Assembly: GCA_037178675.1 (NCBI GenBank)
Contig: JAYMGJ010000085.1
Location: forward strand, 1-64,000
Length of the DNA: 64,000 nucleotides
DNA from: Scleroderma bovista
Lineage: Eukaryota; Basidiomycota; Agaricomycetes; Boletales; Sclerodermataceae
Direction: 5' to 3'
The notes below the pieces were generated by a model, which did no database searches, was not told where the DNA came from, and saw only the letters and a list, made by a program, of their open reading frames with translations. This document shows positions 12,901-25,250 of the stretch, piece after piece; position 1 is the first letter of the stretch; the number at the start of each line of letters is the position of its first letter. A program made the translations under genes and the position numbers.

Positions 12901-13649
12901 ACATACACATGACGGATCTCGTGGATCAAATGTTCCCACCCATTCACAAAAAATGGGAAGCCGAATTCACAGACTTGAATTATTGGAGGACGCCCGTACA
13001 GGAGTTCCAGTTACCTGATCTGACACCTCCTTCGCCAGCACTGAGCGCGAGGTCGGATACGTCCACCCGGAGCACGCTCGCGCGGCTGAGGAATTTCAGT
13101 ATCGGTGGGAGGCAGTCCATTTCGATTAATGGGGCGTTGTCACCGCGTGGGGGCTCGGGCACGCCAGCTGAGGTTGGTTTGAACGTGGGTTCAGGTACTG
13201 GTGTGAGTGGTCCGGGCGAGCGCAGCATGCATCTCCGCCAAATGTCCTCGTTCGAACGGCTAAGCAGTCGACTAGCCGCACTAGCACTACCATCATCACC
13301 GACCACGGCCATAGGAAGCGGCAGCGGAAGCTTCGAATCACGTTCATCGGCCTCGTCGACGTTCCTGGATTCGGATTCGGATGCAGATGTACAGGCAGAC
13401 TTAGAGGGAGGCGTGTTTAAGCCGGGGAGGCGGCCGCGGAGCACGAGTGTGGCGAGTATGCCGGGTTCATTGGATGACGATGATATGCATTTTGGGATGG
13501 ACGAGGAAATGGGTGAGGAGCACGAGGGTGGTGACGAGGACGATGATGACGTCGGAGATGGCGGGGAGTACGAAGAGGAGGCCGCAGAAGAAGCTTTCGA
13601 CGAAGACTTCCTCGCGACCGGTGAGATGAAAAACGTTCCGTTTTTGTGA
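9977..13649 (+). CDS. PAH1: Lipin-type phosphatidate phosphatase
   Basis: Mg-dependent phosphatidate phosphatase that turns phosphatidic acid into diacylglycerol at the ER/nuclear membrane; orthologue of yeast Pah1 and fission-yeast Ned1. Eight exons (9977-10177, 10228-10630, 10679-10786, 10836-12004, 12077-12219, 12280-12519, 12585-12812, 12899-13649) join in frame to about 1,080 residues. The lipin N domain opens the protein (MNYLRGAVSAIS...PSTLTGAIDVIVV). The catalytic HAD motif DIDGTITKSD is near residue 668 and spans an intron. It is followed by VMYLTSRAIGQAD-type LNS2 sequence (IMYLTSRAIGQAD). The C-terminal 100 residues are strongly acidic, as in Pah1, where the tail contacts the Nem1-Spo7 phosphatase. 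An internal GTGAGT at 11773 could define one more intron. Confidence 0.95.
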
Positions 13650-13908
13650 TTGTGGTCCTACATGGTATAGTATTTGCGAGTCTCTGGAGAAGACGGGTCT
13701 TTCTAGAAGACGATAGAAGGCATGGATATGCCTGATTGCATGCACAGATGGACTAGGATGCATAATGTAGCTACGGGGGTGTGCGATTAATATCATTTAC
13801 GCGATTGACAGTTGCTGTTTGCAATGATTCTTAGATTTACAGTACATAATCTGTGCTAGAGACGTCACGAGGTACTTGCCACGGCAGCTGCGGGGTCATC
13901 CCAGACAG

Positions 13909-16850
<2,942 letters not shown>

Positions 16851-16952
16851 GAAGGTCAATTGGATGGTTTGATAAGATTAGACTCATCTCGGGTGTCTCA
16901 CGATGTACCGGACTGTCACTGGTTCGCATTGCTCCAGTGGCGAACAGTGGGC
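16851..16952. promoter_or_regulatory. Compact divergent promoter, ECD / VMA7
   Basis: Only 102 bases separate the start codons of two head-to-head genes, so promoters and 5' UTRs must overlap or be very short. Confidence 0.6.
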
Positions 16953-17561
16953 ATGGCGTCCCACACTTCCTTCAAGGACAGGAACCTCATCGCTGCCATT
17001 GGTGATGAAGTGAGGAGGGCAGGCTCCAGTTCATGACCGCTCGCTGAGCTCTTAATACAGGATTCGATCACAGGTCTTCTTCTTGCTGGCATAGGTCACA
17101 TTAACGAACAGCAGAAGAAGAACTTCCTGGTCGTAGACACCAGTAAGCACGTTCTCGACCGGTTTCATACACTGCCAAATTTTCCTAAGAAACACAGGTG
17201 TCCACCATCGAGGCAGCCTTCCAAGAATTCACGGAACGCAAGGATGTTGCAATATTGCTCATCAACCAACATGTGCGCACACCCGCTCCTCTCGCCCCTG
17301 TTCTCTACTTAATTGGTTGCCAACATTGCCATGCGCCTTCAGATTGCAGAGAAGATCAGACCTACTGTTGACCACTACCAACACGCCTTCCCTACTCTGC
17401 TGGAAATACCATCCAAGGACCATCCATACGGTAAGTTATGTCCACTACATTGGAAACTCTTGTTGTTCACCACACGGTTGCCCACTTTTACATTCCTCGC
17501 TTCCGAAGATCCTGCCAAAGATTCAGTCCTGAAACGCGTTCAGAAGCTTTTTGGCGAGTAG
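16953..17561 (+). CDS. VMA7: V-type proton ATPase subunit F
   Basis: Subunit F sits in the central stalk of the V1 sector of the vacuolar H+-ATPase. Five exons (16953-17009, 17061-17142, 17190-17272, 17343-17430, 17509-17561) give 120 residues, the normal size. Matches include [35 protein letters not shown] then [13 protein letters not shown], and [17 protein letters not shown]. Two intron 3' ends were chosen against a nearer AG (17190 and 17343), because only these keep the conserved frame. The gene ends 134 bases from the convergent TIM21 stop. Confidence 0.93.
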
Positions 17562-17695
17562 TCAATGGCAGACCGCCGGAGCCACTCGTAGAATCGAATT
17601 CATGTTCCTTGTTGTGATCATGCAATGTTTCATTGTTTGTAAGTAGTAATGCTAAGTAATGGCTGCCTTAAACCCCGTGAAGCCGTGGTGCATCC

Positions 17696-19133
17696 TCAGG
17701 AGGCATGGAACCGCATGATAGGCTCGTTTTCTCGGACCTCCGTTGCTCGTACCACATACACCCTCATCGGGTTGCGAGCATCCGAGTCTATGAAACCCAG
17801 ATCCAATCCAAGAATGAGACCAATCGCATTAACATACACCTCACAAGGCTGAAATGTGACGTACTGGGGATGTCAATGAGGAGGTACCGGAACACGAAGT
17901 AGCCATCATCGTTCTATCCGGTTCACATCAGCATAAATAGTCGGACAAACGAGTGGAAGGAAAATTTGCATATGCCAGAGCACGGGCATGAGGCAACTTA
18001 CCCTCACAAGATCAGCATGTGCTTCACCTTCACTCCACTGTGCGCCTGTCTCAATACTTGGCTCTCTAGGTGGTCGCCCCCCTCGTAATCCCTTGAAGAG
18101 ACTAGCGAGCCCCCATAATGAAGAGTCCTCACCCGTGTCTCGGTCCTTCTGCTTTCCATTTTCGATGCTAGGGTGAGATGGTTCTGGCAGGGCAATGGCA
18201 TCCCCACTCAAATAGCGGAAGGTACGCTTCGCGGAATCAATTATGGACAGGATACTCGCCATGGTGCCATCGTAAGAGGCGGATGTAATATCATCCAGGT
18301 TCCACAGAGGCTTGTGCTCTTCTGCAGAAGAGGAATCCCGTGGGGACGATCCTTGAACATAGAAGTTTAACAGCATGTGTTCGCGTCCCGATGAGTCCAC
18401 GACTATTTGTGATGTAACATGTCTATGGCGATGGCGTGGGCGAACAGCAGAGGGAGGGTTATTATGGAATTTAAGGGGACCGTGAAGGAATTTTGTAACC
18501 TGGCATAAGGTCAACAGACGTAGTCCACAAAACCGCAAAACCGTGACGAAGTCAGCGCTTGTAGCGCTCATTGGAATGCAACTTACCTGAGAGGATGCTT
18601 TAATTCTTTCACAGGCATCATTATAAAGCACAGTCGGCGAGTTCTTGGAAAAGAGTTCGGACGTCAGAGCATAGAGAAGGACAGTGGAGAGCCCTGCCCC
18701 GAGCAGTATAACTGTCAAGTTTGTTGTGCGCTGGGTTGTCCGTAACACTACATAACAGTCATAGAGTTAAGTGGGATGCTATACCAGTGGGACTGGGTGT
18801 GGGGCAGAAGGTGTGAAACTTGCACTGACCTTTCCCAGCAGTACTCAGTTCAGACCATCGTTTGGCCCTCTCCCCGCGCTGCAAATTAGCTTGGGAAATG
18901 CCCAACTGAAATGGTCCAACGGATTCCTCGCGTTGCAGGTTTGCAGAGTGTTGTTTCTGGTTGAGAGCAGACGTGAGAAGCGAGGACGGAGGGACATTAC
19001 GACCGGTAGCATAATATCGCCTGCAATTTCTTCTCTGCGCTGTGACGTCCCTCCATGTGAATGCAACCAACACAGAATCTGGAAATTTTGGGAGTAAGAC
19101 ACGAAAACCCAGAGTCTGCAAGTGAAGCGACAT
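17696..19133 (-). CDS. TIM21: Mitochondrial import inner membrane translocase subunit Tim21
   Basis: Tim21 is a single-TM inner-membrane protein that links the TOM and TIM23 complexes and recruits the respiratory chain. Five exons (19133-18830, 18747-18587, 18499-18002, 17913-17865, 17787-17696) give 367 residues. The N terminus is Arg-rich and acid-poor, as in a mitochondrial presequence (TWRDVTAQRRNCRRYYATG). The TM segment is TNLTVILLGAGLSTVLLYAL at about residues 110-130, followed by the intermembrane-space domain (LYNDACERIKAS, KFLHGPLKFHNNPP, SQIVVDSSGREHMLLNFYVQ). The last exons encode FRYLLIDIP and RVYVVRA, like the C-terminal beta strands of the family. An ATG two codons upstream (19139) is an alternative start. 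Confidence 0.9.
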
Positions 19134-19485
19134 GATCATGCAGCGGAATGCATGACAAATGCATCTTGACTTTGTCTTGTGGGTGACAATTTTACACGGA
19201 CCACGAAGGTCAGCTTCAAGTTCTATCGCATCATTCAACCTGACTTCGTCCTGTTGTTGTCCTGTCACTGCAGGATGTTAAGTCGAAGCCTCTCTCGGAT
19301 TATAAAAAAAATGTCTGTGGACCAGATGACCCCCGATTCTGAATAGTACATGACTCAATAATCAACGAATACTCCCGGGCAAGGAAATGTATTTTTCTTG
19401 AAGCAGTGGCTCTCCTCCCGATCAGAAAAAGTAAGCTGCAGGAGTAGCAAGGAGTGCTTATTGCTTCATCTGAAATTCAACTTCG

Positions 19486-20240
19486 CTATCCCATAGTAGC
19501 CATGTATCTTGTGTGCGACTCGGAGACAGACACACAACCTTGGAGGAAGGTATTGAGCATGTTTTGTCTGACAGTGATCCTAATACCGCGTATGAAAGGC
19601 AGTCTCAATCTACTAGGGGCGATAGAGGACTTCCAGTTCCTCTGATCCTCACACCGACGAACTGGTTATTACCGGTCCGTGCTTCTCGAACGCAGTGACC
19701 TGTCTTATAGTATCCAGTAATGAGGAACATGGAATCGGCCATGATGCATGATGGTCTGACATATGAAGCCTCTTACTATGACTTCCCGCATCGTAGCGCC
19801 GCTTTTTCGGAAATTCAACGATCACGTCTGTCAGCGCCTTCTAGGAGTACAATGATCGCGCCCTCTCGTCCATTGAAGACGGTTTAAACCCGATGGTAAT
19901 GACTTCACCTGCGTACCTATTGACAAGAAGTGTTCTACCACACCCGTTTTTGGCAGAGTTGCGAGGGGGGATCAGCTTGTTCTATGCTTTTCTACATCAC
20001 CTTCAGAAAAATGGATTTGTTGGAGCCTTTCCGGTACTCCCCCGGGTATATGGAGTGGATAATTTTCAGGAAGGTAGATGTTGAAGAACACGTCGATTGA
20101 GCCATCGGGTAACACAACCCCGACATCCTTTATACGGAGACCAGCCTTGCGGTACTCCTGGGTGAGTTGCTGGGGTTCTACCCGCGTGATAAGTTTTACA
20201 CAAACGTCTGAGTGCTGGTGAGGGTATTGGCCCCTATAGC
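19486..20240 (-). pseudogene. Decayed copy of an Agaricomycete paralogous family of unknown function
   Basis: Minus-strand segments resemble a large mushroom-specific family that I know only as hypothetical proteins. From about 20240 to 19975 a frame reads YRGQYPHQHSDVCVKLI, then GLRIKDVGVVLPDGSIDVFF and NIYLPENYPLHIPGGVPERL, and ends in a stop. Further pieces follow in shifted frames, broken by stops: EGAIIVLLEGADRRDR, SMFLITGYYKTG and PFIRGIRITVRQNML. Their order matches the family: IGDVG-DGSFD-FN block, EGA-LPEGA block, SLYLVTG-K block, FIRG block. No start codon and several frame breaks are seen, so it should not make protein. It lies in the upstream region of MED6. Confidence 0.6.
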
Positions 20241-20313
20241 TAAAATACAGATTCGGATTATTTGTCTCTGTTATATTCTCTTGTTGGCCTCCGACTGCTT
20301 GTCCGAGTCGGTA

Positions 20314-21490
20314 ATGGAGTTTAACGATCTACATCCAGCGGATGACTACAGTCACCGATTCTTCATCTGGCATGAGTGGATTCAGGTTCGTGACCTTTGA
20401 CTGCAGTCCTGAACAACGCGGCTCATGATATGGCACCTAGGCTAATGGACCGCTTACGACTGAGAATGTATTTGACTACTTCGCAGCCTCTATGTTCTAC
20501 GACAAGCAGAGCAATAATCAGGTCTTGAGAATGCAGACGATGCATACTGGCACCCCGATACTGAATGAGGCTGAAGAACTCAAGTGCGTCTATATGAAGA
20601 TGCCAAAGCCACCCACGTTACTCATAACCCTAGACGATTCACGGGAGTAGAATTTGCCTTGGTACATGCGCAGCCCCCGACCTTGTTCATAATTCAGAAG
20701 CGCGAACGATTGTCTCCCGAGGAGGGTTCGTATGCTGATCATTGTCAAACCTGATCTTATACTGCGAATGGTTTTGGTAGTGCGACCGCTAGCGGCATAT
20801 TTCGTCATGAACAATCGCATATACCAATCTCCAGACGTCTATACACTCCTGTCCAATCGCTTGGTACTTGGATTTTCCTATGGCGGTAGCCTTGTACTTG
20901 ACTGCATCTTCCAGTTGACATCGTTGAACTCACTCCAGTCATCTCTCGATACCCTCCGCAAATACCGGCCCAACTATACCCCTCGGACGGGGTTCATATG
21001 GCCAATCATGGACACCTCCACGTCCGATGCCACTAACAAAAAGCCCACTGGGGAAGAAATGCTCTCCAGTTCTGCAGATGGTGACTCGACGGCATCCCAA
21101 CTGGACAAACAGAGACCTGCAGGGTCAAGTGTTCCAAGAAAACAACAGGCTCATGCGCTCATGTTCAATGCCATGAACACGACGGCTTTACACTCTACTC
21201 TCACGTTCACCTCACAGCGCAACATGGTGTCAGAAAGCGATAGCAACCCACCTGAATCAGTCGCTGCGGGGACGAGCGGGCGAAATTCCGTTACGCCTGC
21301 ACCCGTGGCGCGAGGAACAACTCCGATAGCACCTTCGATTGCTTCTGCTCAACAGGATTCTACTGCTATAAAGGGTCCCGCTGGAGGGGGTAGGAAGAAG
21401 AAGAAACGTTCAGGTACTGTTCTGCGTCTTGGGAACCCATTTATGACACTACAATCCGGCATTCTAGGAACGTCATTACTAGCCACATGA
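20314..21490 (+). CDS. MED6: Mediator complex subunit 6
   Basis: Head-module subunit of the RNA polymerase II Mediator. Exons 20314-20385, 20441-20583, 20634-20725, 20781-20863 and 20915-21490 give up to 321 residues. Typical Med6 sequence is present: FFIWHEWIQ, VFDYFAASMFYDKQSNNQVL, FTGVEFALVHAQPPTLFIIQ, then PLAAYFVMNNRIYQSPDVYT and LLTSLNSLQSSLDTLRKYRP. The C-terminal third is disordered and ends near a basic GGRKKKKR stretch. The 51-base intron 20864-20914 has no stop and is a multiple of three, so retention would add 17 residues. A possible extra intron after KKKR (about 21415-21466) would shorten the tail but uses the same stop. Confidence 0.92.
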
Positions 21491-21655
21491 GGGGCTTCGT
21501 TGTTGGAAGTGTACGGTGCAAGCAAAAGGGCAGGCATATCAAGTAGCCAGTACGAGATGCCGGCGAACATTTTCATCCTTTGGCAGTCATGTTGAAATTT
21601 CCACACAACGAAACGAATCACCTGTACTGTACACAGTGTATAATCGACAATAGCA

Positions 21656-22460
21656 TTATCGGCCACCCACGCCAGTCAGTTTGTCTGTCAGCCAATTCAG
21701 AGGTGTTTGCAGAGTGCCATTTCGCGACCCTCCAACACCACTCCCTAGAGCCAGTGGGTTTGCTGATGCAAAAGAGTCTTTCCTCGCCTTGAGTGCGAGT
21801 TTTGCTGTACATAGAAAAGGGTCATCAGCACCACTCAACGGAGGGAATTGACAACCAACCGCAGTTGCTAATCTCTTCGACGTTGGTCTCTAGAACGAGA
21901 CCGCCTTGAATGATCTCTGACAGGATATGATGGACCTCAGATGATGATGTTAGATCAGCCAACGCTGCTCTGCCTAACGGCGGACCCCCGTACCTCGTCG
22001 AAATGGAAAACCAAGTCAAGCTCGCATACGTTCTCGAAAGAACGATCGAGTGCTTCCACGAATACCTTCGGAACGGTATAGTTGACATTAGCTCATGCAA
22101 TCGGCGGCATACCTGTATTAGATCCAGTATCCCGAGCTCGCTTTCGGCGCCGTCGACTACGAACACAAAATAGAGCGTCGCATAATTCCGGTATACGACC
22201 CTCCAGCGCTCGTCTGAGCCATGCTTGGGACCGAGGAATGCCTCGAGTTCGGGCGCATCCAAGAAATTGCACAGGCCAGCAGGTCTGACTGAAATGAGAG
22301 AGAAGATCTTCTGGACAACAGTTTGAGAGGATTGGTGCAGTGGCGTGTAGAACTTGGTCAGACGCGGGATGCCAGAGGTGTTGACTTAGGGTCCTAGACA
22401 GTTCGAAGCAATTGGAGGAACAAGGAAGTGCGGCTCACATATGAGAACAGCGTGAATCAT
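21656..22460 (-). CDS. APS3: AP-3 complex subunit sigma
   Basis: Small subunit of the AP-3 adaptor, which sorts cargo from Golgi/endosome to the vacuole. Five exons (22460-22439, 22384-22113, 22065-21994, 21935-21860, 21804-21656) give 196 residues; animal AP3S proteins are about 193. The reading is MIHAVLI / FNTSGIPRLTKFYTPL, VVYRNYATLYFVFVVDG, ESELGILDLIQ, VFVEALDRSFENVCELDLVF and VHHILSEIIQGGLVLETNV, all diagnostic of sigma adaptins. The first exon is 22 bases. A Gly/Ser-rich tail of about 45 residues follows the longin fold. ESELGILDLIQVFVE, and GLVLETN near the end, favour sigma-3 over sigma-1/2. Confidence 0.93.
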
Positions 22461-23113
22461 TGCTATGGCTGGGTTCTGTGGAATGAGGTGCACTAGGGGG
22501 TGTCCTCGACCAAAGTTGGGTGCAGCAAGGTGCCGTCCCTATCACTCATGTTCTTAAGCACTGATCTTAGCATCAAGTCCGCAATATAGTGGTATGAATT
22601 TCATTTCATTTGATCAAACATCATTCCTGCCAGCAAGGGAGTGCTGGTGAGTTGTGGCAAGAACTCAACAACAGACAGGGGGGTGAACGCAATGAATGTA
22701 GCACATAGCCATCCAGCAGAAAGAGAAAGAACGACCGATAGTGAAAATAGTAGAATAGTTAACAGCATCCAGAGTAGTGATATATACAAGCTATAGGTGA
22801 ACGTTCGAGGGTACTTGGGTAACAGACATAGATAAGTGGAGTGCCCTCACACATATATGGGGTCGAGATCGCGTTCGTCGCTGGGTCCGTGGAGTAGCAC
22901 GAACGGTACGATACGGATACACGAAGAGATGCGTAGAGTGAGTGATTGAATACGTCATAAGTATGCGCAGTGGACGAATCGATCATCAACTACGACGAAG
23001 CGAGTGGCGACTAGCATTCGCCCGGCCTGCATAGCAGACGTCAACTCGTATCAACGAATAGGAAAGGTGGAATTACTCACGAGAAAGTTGATAGTAATAA
23101 AGTAATTGAAATT
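22461..23113. other. Intergenic, no gene seen
   Basis: 653 bases upstream of AP-3 sigma and downstream of the C2H2 gene. Short minus-strand frames (for example 22601-22989) lack any recognisable domain. Confidence 0.45.
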
Positions 23114-24228
23114 CTACTTGACATCGGCGCAGGAGCACGGGCTGCCTGTGCCTACCCAGCTCTTCCCACAGTGGTCGCACCATGCCCTGGGGCCAGCGTC
23201 GACGCCAATTGCCTTGGTTGCAGCGGAGGTGGTGGAAGAAATGGCTTCTTCCCTATGAATGCTGACGAGGTGGCGACCCAAGTCGTGCTTACGGCTGAAT
23301 GAACGCCCACAGGAGCGGTGGGGGCAGATGTGGGGTTTCGGGCGGTTGGGGTCATGGGTTGCCATGTGAGTCTTCAGGTTGTACGCCCTCGCGAAAGCTG
23401 GGAGTCGATTAGCAACGCGGGATAGGTGGCAGGATGGACAAGAAACTAACCACGGGGGCAAGTCGGACACTGGTATTTCTTGCGAGGATCTTCTTTAGAT
23501 TGGTCCTCTAGGCCTCTGACTGCCCTCGCTTGTGGTACAGCGGAGGGGACAGAGAGGTGGGACATGTTGTTCGGAGAGACACTGTGGTCTGTACCGAGGT
23601 AGCCGAGGCCATAGTAGTCAGCGGAAGAAGACTTTGGGACAGCGGAGATGCGGGTTGCCCCGCCGTAGTCAGAGTAACTTGTGCGTTTGAAGGAGTGGTC
23701 AGCGGGCACAGCGGAGGGGCTACGCGGGCTGATGGGCAACGCGCCGAAAGCACTGGGGTCTACAGTGACAGGGAGAGAGTTGCTGTTAACCCCGGTGCCG
23801 TAGTCAGAACAACCGCTGCTCCCAACACGGACTCGTTGGAAGTCCATTTCAAGATCGAGGGGGAAAGAACAATTGGTAGGTGGATAGGAGGAGTCGGAGA
23901 AATTATAAAAGGACTCGGAGTGAGAGGAGAGGGTCTCGTATGCACTCTCGGAGGAGACTGTGATGGTGGAAGGGGGGCCACACGTTGGGGTATCGGATCT
24001 CAAAAAGGAGTAAGCGTCGTTGGAGTCAACGGTGAGAAGCTGGAGTTGAACTTCGTTGAAAGCCGCGAGGCTGGAATCCAATTCGAGCTCGAAGAGATCG
24101 GGATGAGGTGCGAGGATGTCAGATGGCGAGTGAAATGAAACAAAGTCAAGGCCTCCTTGCTGCTTGGTAAATTCAGACCCGAAGGGCTCGAAAGCTGAAT
24201 AGAAACTATCGCTCTGAGAGTCGGACAT
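23114..24228 (-). CDS. C2H2 zinc-finger transcription factor
   Basis: Probable DNA-binding regulator, 353 residues from two exons (24228-23451 and 23397-23114). The first 255 residues are Ser-, Tyr- and Pro-rich and probably disordered. Two adjacent C2H2 fingers lie near the C terminus: YQCPTCPRAFARAYNLKTH and ICPHRSCGRSFSRKHDLGRH. A further Cys cluster, WCDHCGKSWVGTGSPCSC, could bind zinc but does not fit C2H2. The intron falls inside finger 1, right after TCPR. The start at MSDSQSD is the first true ATG; an apparent upstream extension would need a GTG start. No specific orthologue is claimed. Confidence 0.82.
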
Positions 24229-24909
24229 GGCAGAAAGTGATGCTGCGGCAAAGTGGGGATATAACTGTGCTTTCTGACTCGACCACGGAGGAGAGAGAGG
24301 ACGGGGAGTTGAAGAGGGACGTGTCAGCGGGGGAGGAGAGACAAAAGGGCAACCGTTGTATCTACTGCGGACCACGCCACCGGTTGCATTACATCAGCAA
24401 TATTTCACAGCCTTGGTCTCGGCGCAACGCTGACAGCGAACGTCTGACTCAGTCTGATCATGCAAAGCCCACCGGCCGACCGTGATGAACTGTGTTCGCC
24501 CTCTGCGCGTTTTCCATACCCGTTCGATTCACGCTTGGCCTCTTCTGTCTGTGCCCAGTGGTGTCGACGCTTGACTTTCGTGGGGACTTCACCAGCTACA
24601 TCGCCTTGGTGCCTTCCGACGCTGTGCCCTTGCATACTTGCCACGACATCGCTGCGTGTACACCTGCCGTCCCGCCGAAGTGGCTGCCCCTTTCATCTGC
24701 GGGCGCCCACGCTGGGCATTGCAGCTGCCTCGCTGCAGCGCAACTGCTATATGAATGCTCCTTCCTACACCCTTGGACGATAGCCTCACGCATCCATCTG
24801 ATGCCGGTCTCTATGTGGCTTCCTAGCCAAGGCTATACTGATGGCTCCTTCCAATTGGTAATACCTCTCACCACTGCACCGTCATGCACTGTGTTCGAGA
24901 CTCCATGTC
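24229..24909. other. Promoter side of the C2H2 gene up to tRNA-Lys
   Basis: 681 bases. A plus-strand open frame at 24492-24932 is Cys- and Leu-rich, resembles no family I know, and runs into the tRNA, so I treat it as chance. Confidence 0.4.
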
Positions 24910-24993
24910 GCCCGCCTAGCTCAATCGGATAGAGCGTCAGACTCTTACCACTAGGCGATCTGAAGGCTGCGAGTTCGACCCTCGCGGTGGGCT
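24910..24993 (+). tRNA. tRNA-Lys (anticodon CTT) with 10-base intron
   Basis: Acceptor stem GCCCGCC pairs with GGTGGGC (one G-T pair). The D arm is GCTC-AATCGGATA-GAGC. The anticodon stem TCAGA/TCTGA closes the loop CTCTTA-A once the intron 24948-24957 is removed. The intron sits after position 37, the canonical eukaryotic site. The T arm contains GTTCGACCC. Anticodon C34 T35 T36 reads AAG lysine. A T5 run follows within 15 bases. Confidence 0.9.
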
Positions 24994-25003
24994 ACTAGTA
25001 TTA

Positions 25004-25008
25004 TTTTT
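25004..25008 (+). terminator. Pol III T-run after tRNA-Lys
   Basis: Five T residues 11 bases after the tRNA end, a likely RNA polymerase III stop. Confidence 0.6.
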
Positions 25009-25250
25009 GGTGTCCATTTCAATATTCATCACTGTACTGAAATATTCACCAGCGAACAGCAAACTGTATAATTGTGACATCTCCCTTGTTGCCCCCAGGG
25101 CAATACTGACTGATAAAGCTATGAGTAGAGAAATCTTCAAATTGGCAGAATTAGGAGTAAAGTCAGATCTGTTCAATCATCATTAGCCTTCCATCTATAA
25201 ATAATATTAGTTTCATTTTCTGTAAGGAATTATCACGTGATTACATCAGC

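Noticed and set aside
23530..24138. 202-residue plus-strand open frame
   Set aside because: It is the antisense shadow of the C2H2 gene, whose fingers and start are clear on the minus strand.
24492..24932. 146-residue open frame as a gene
   Set aside because: Overlaps tRNA-Lys, Cys/Leu-rich without a domain, no splice or family support.
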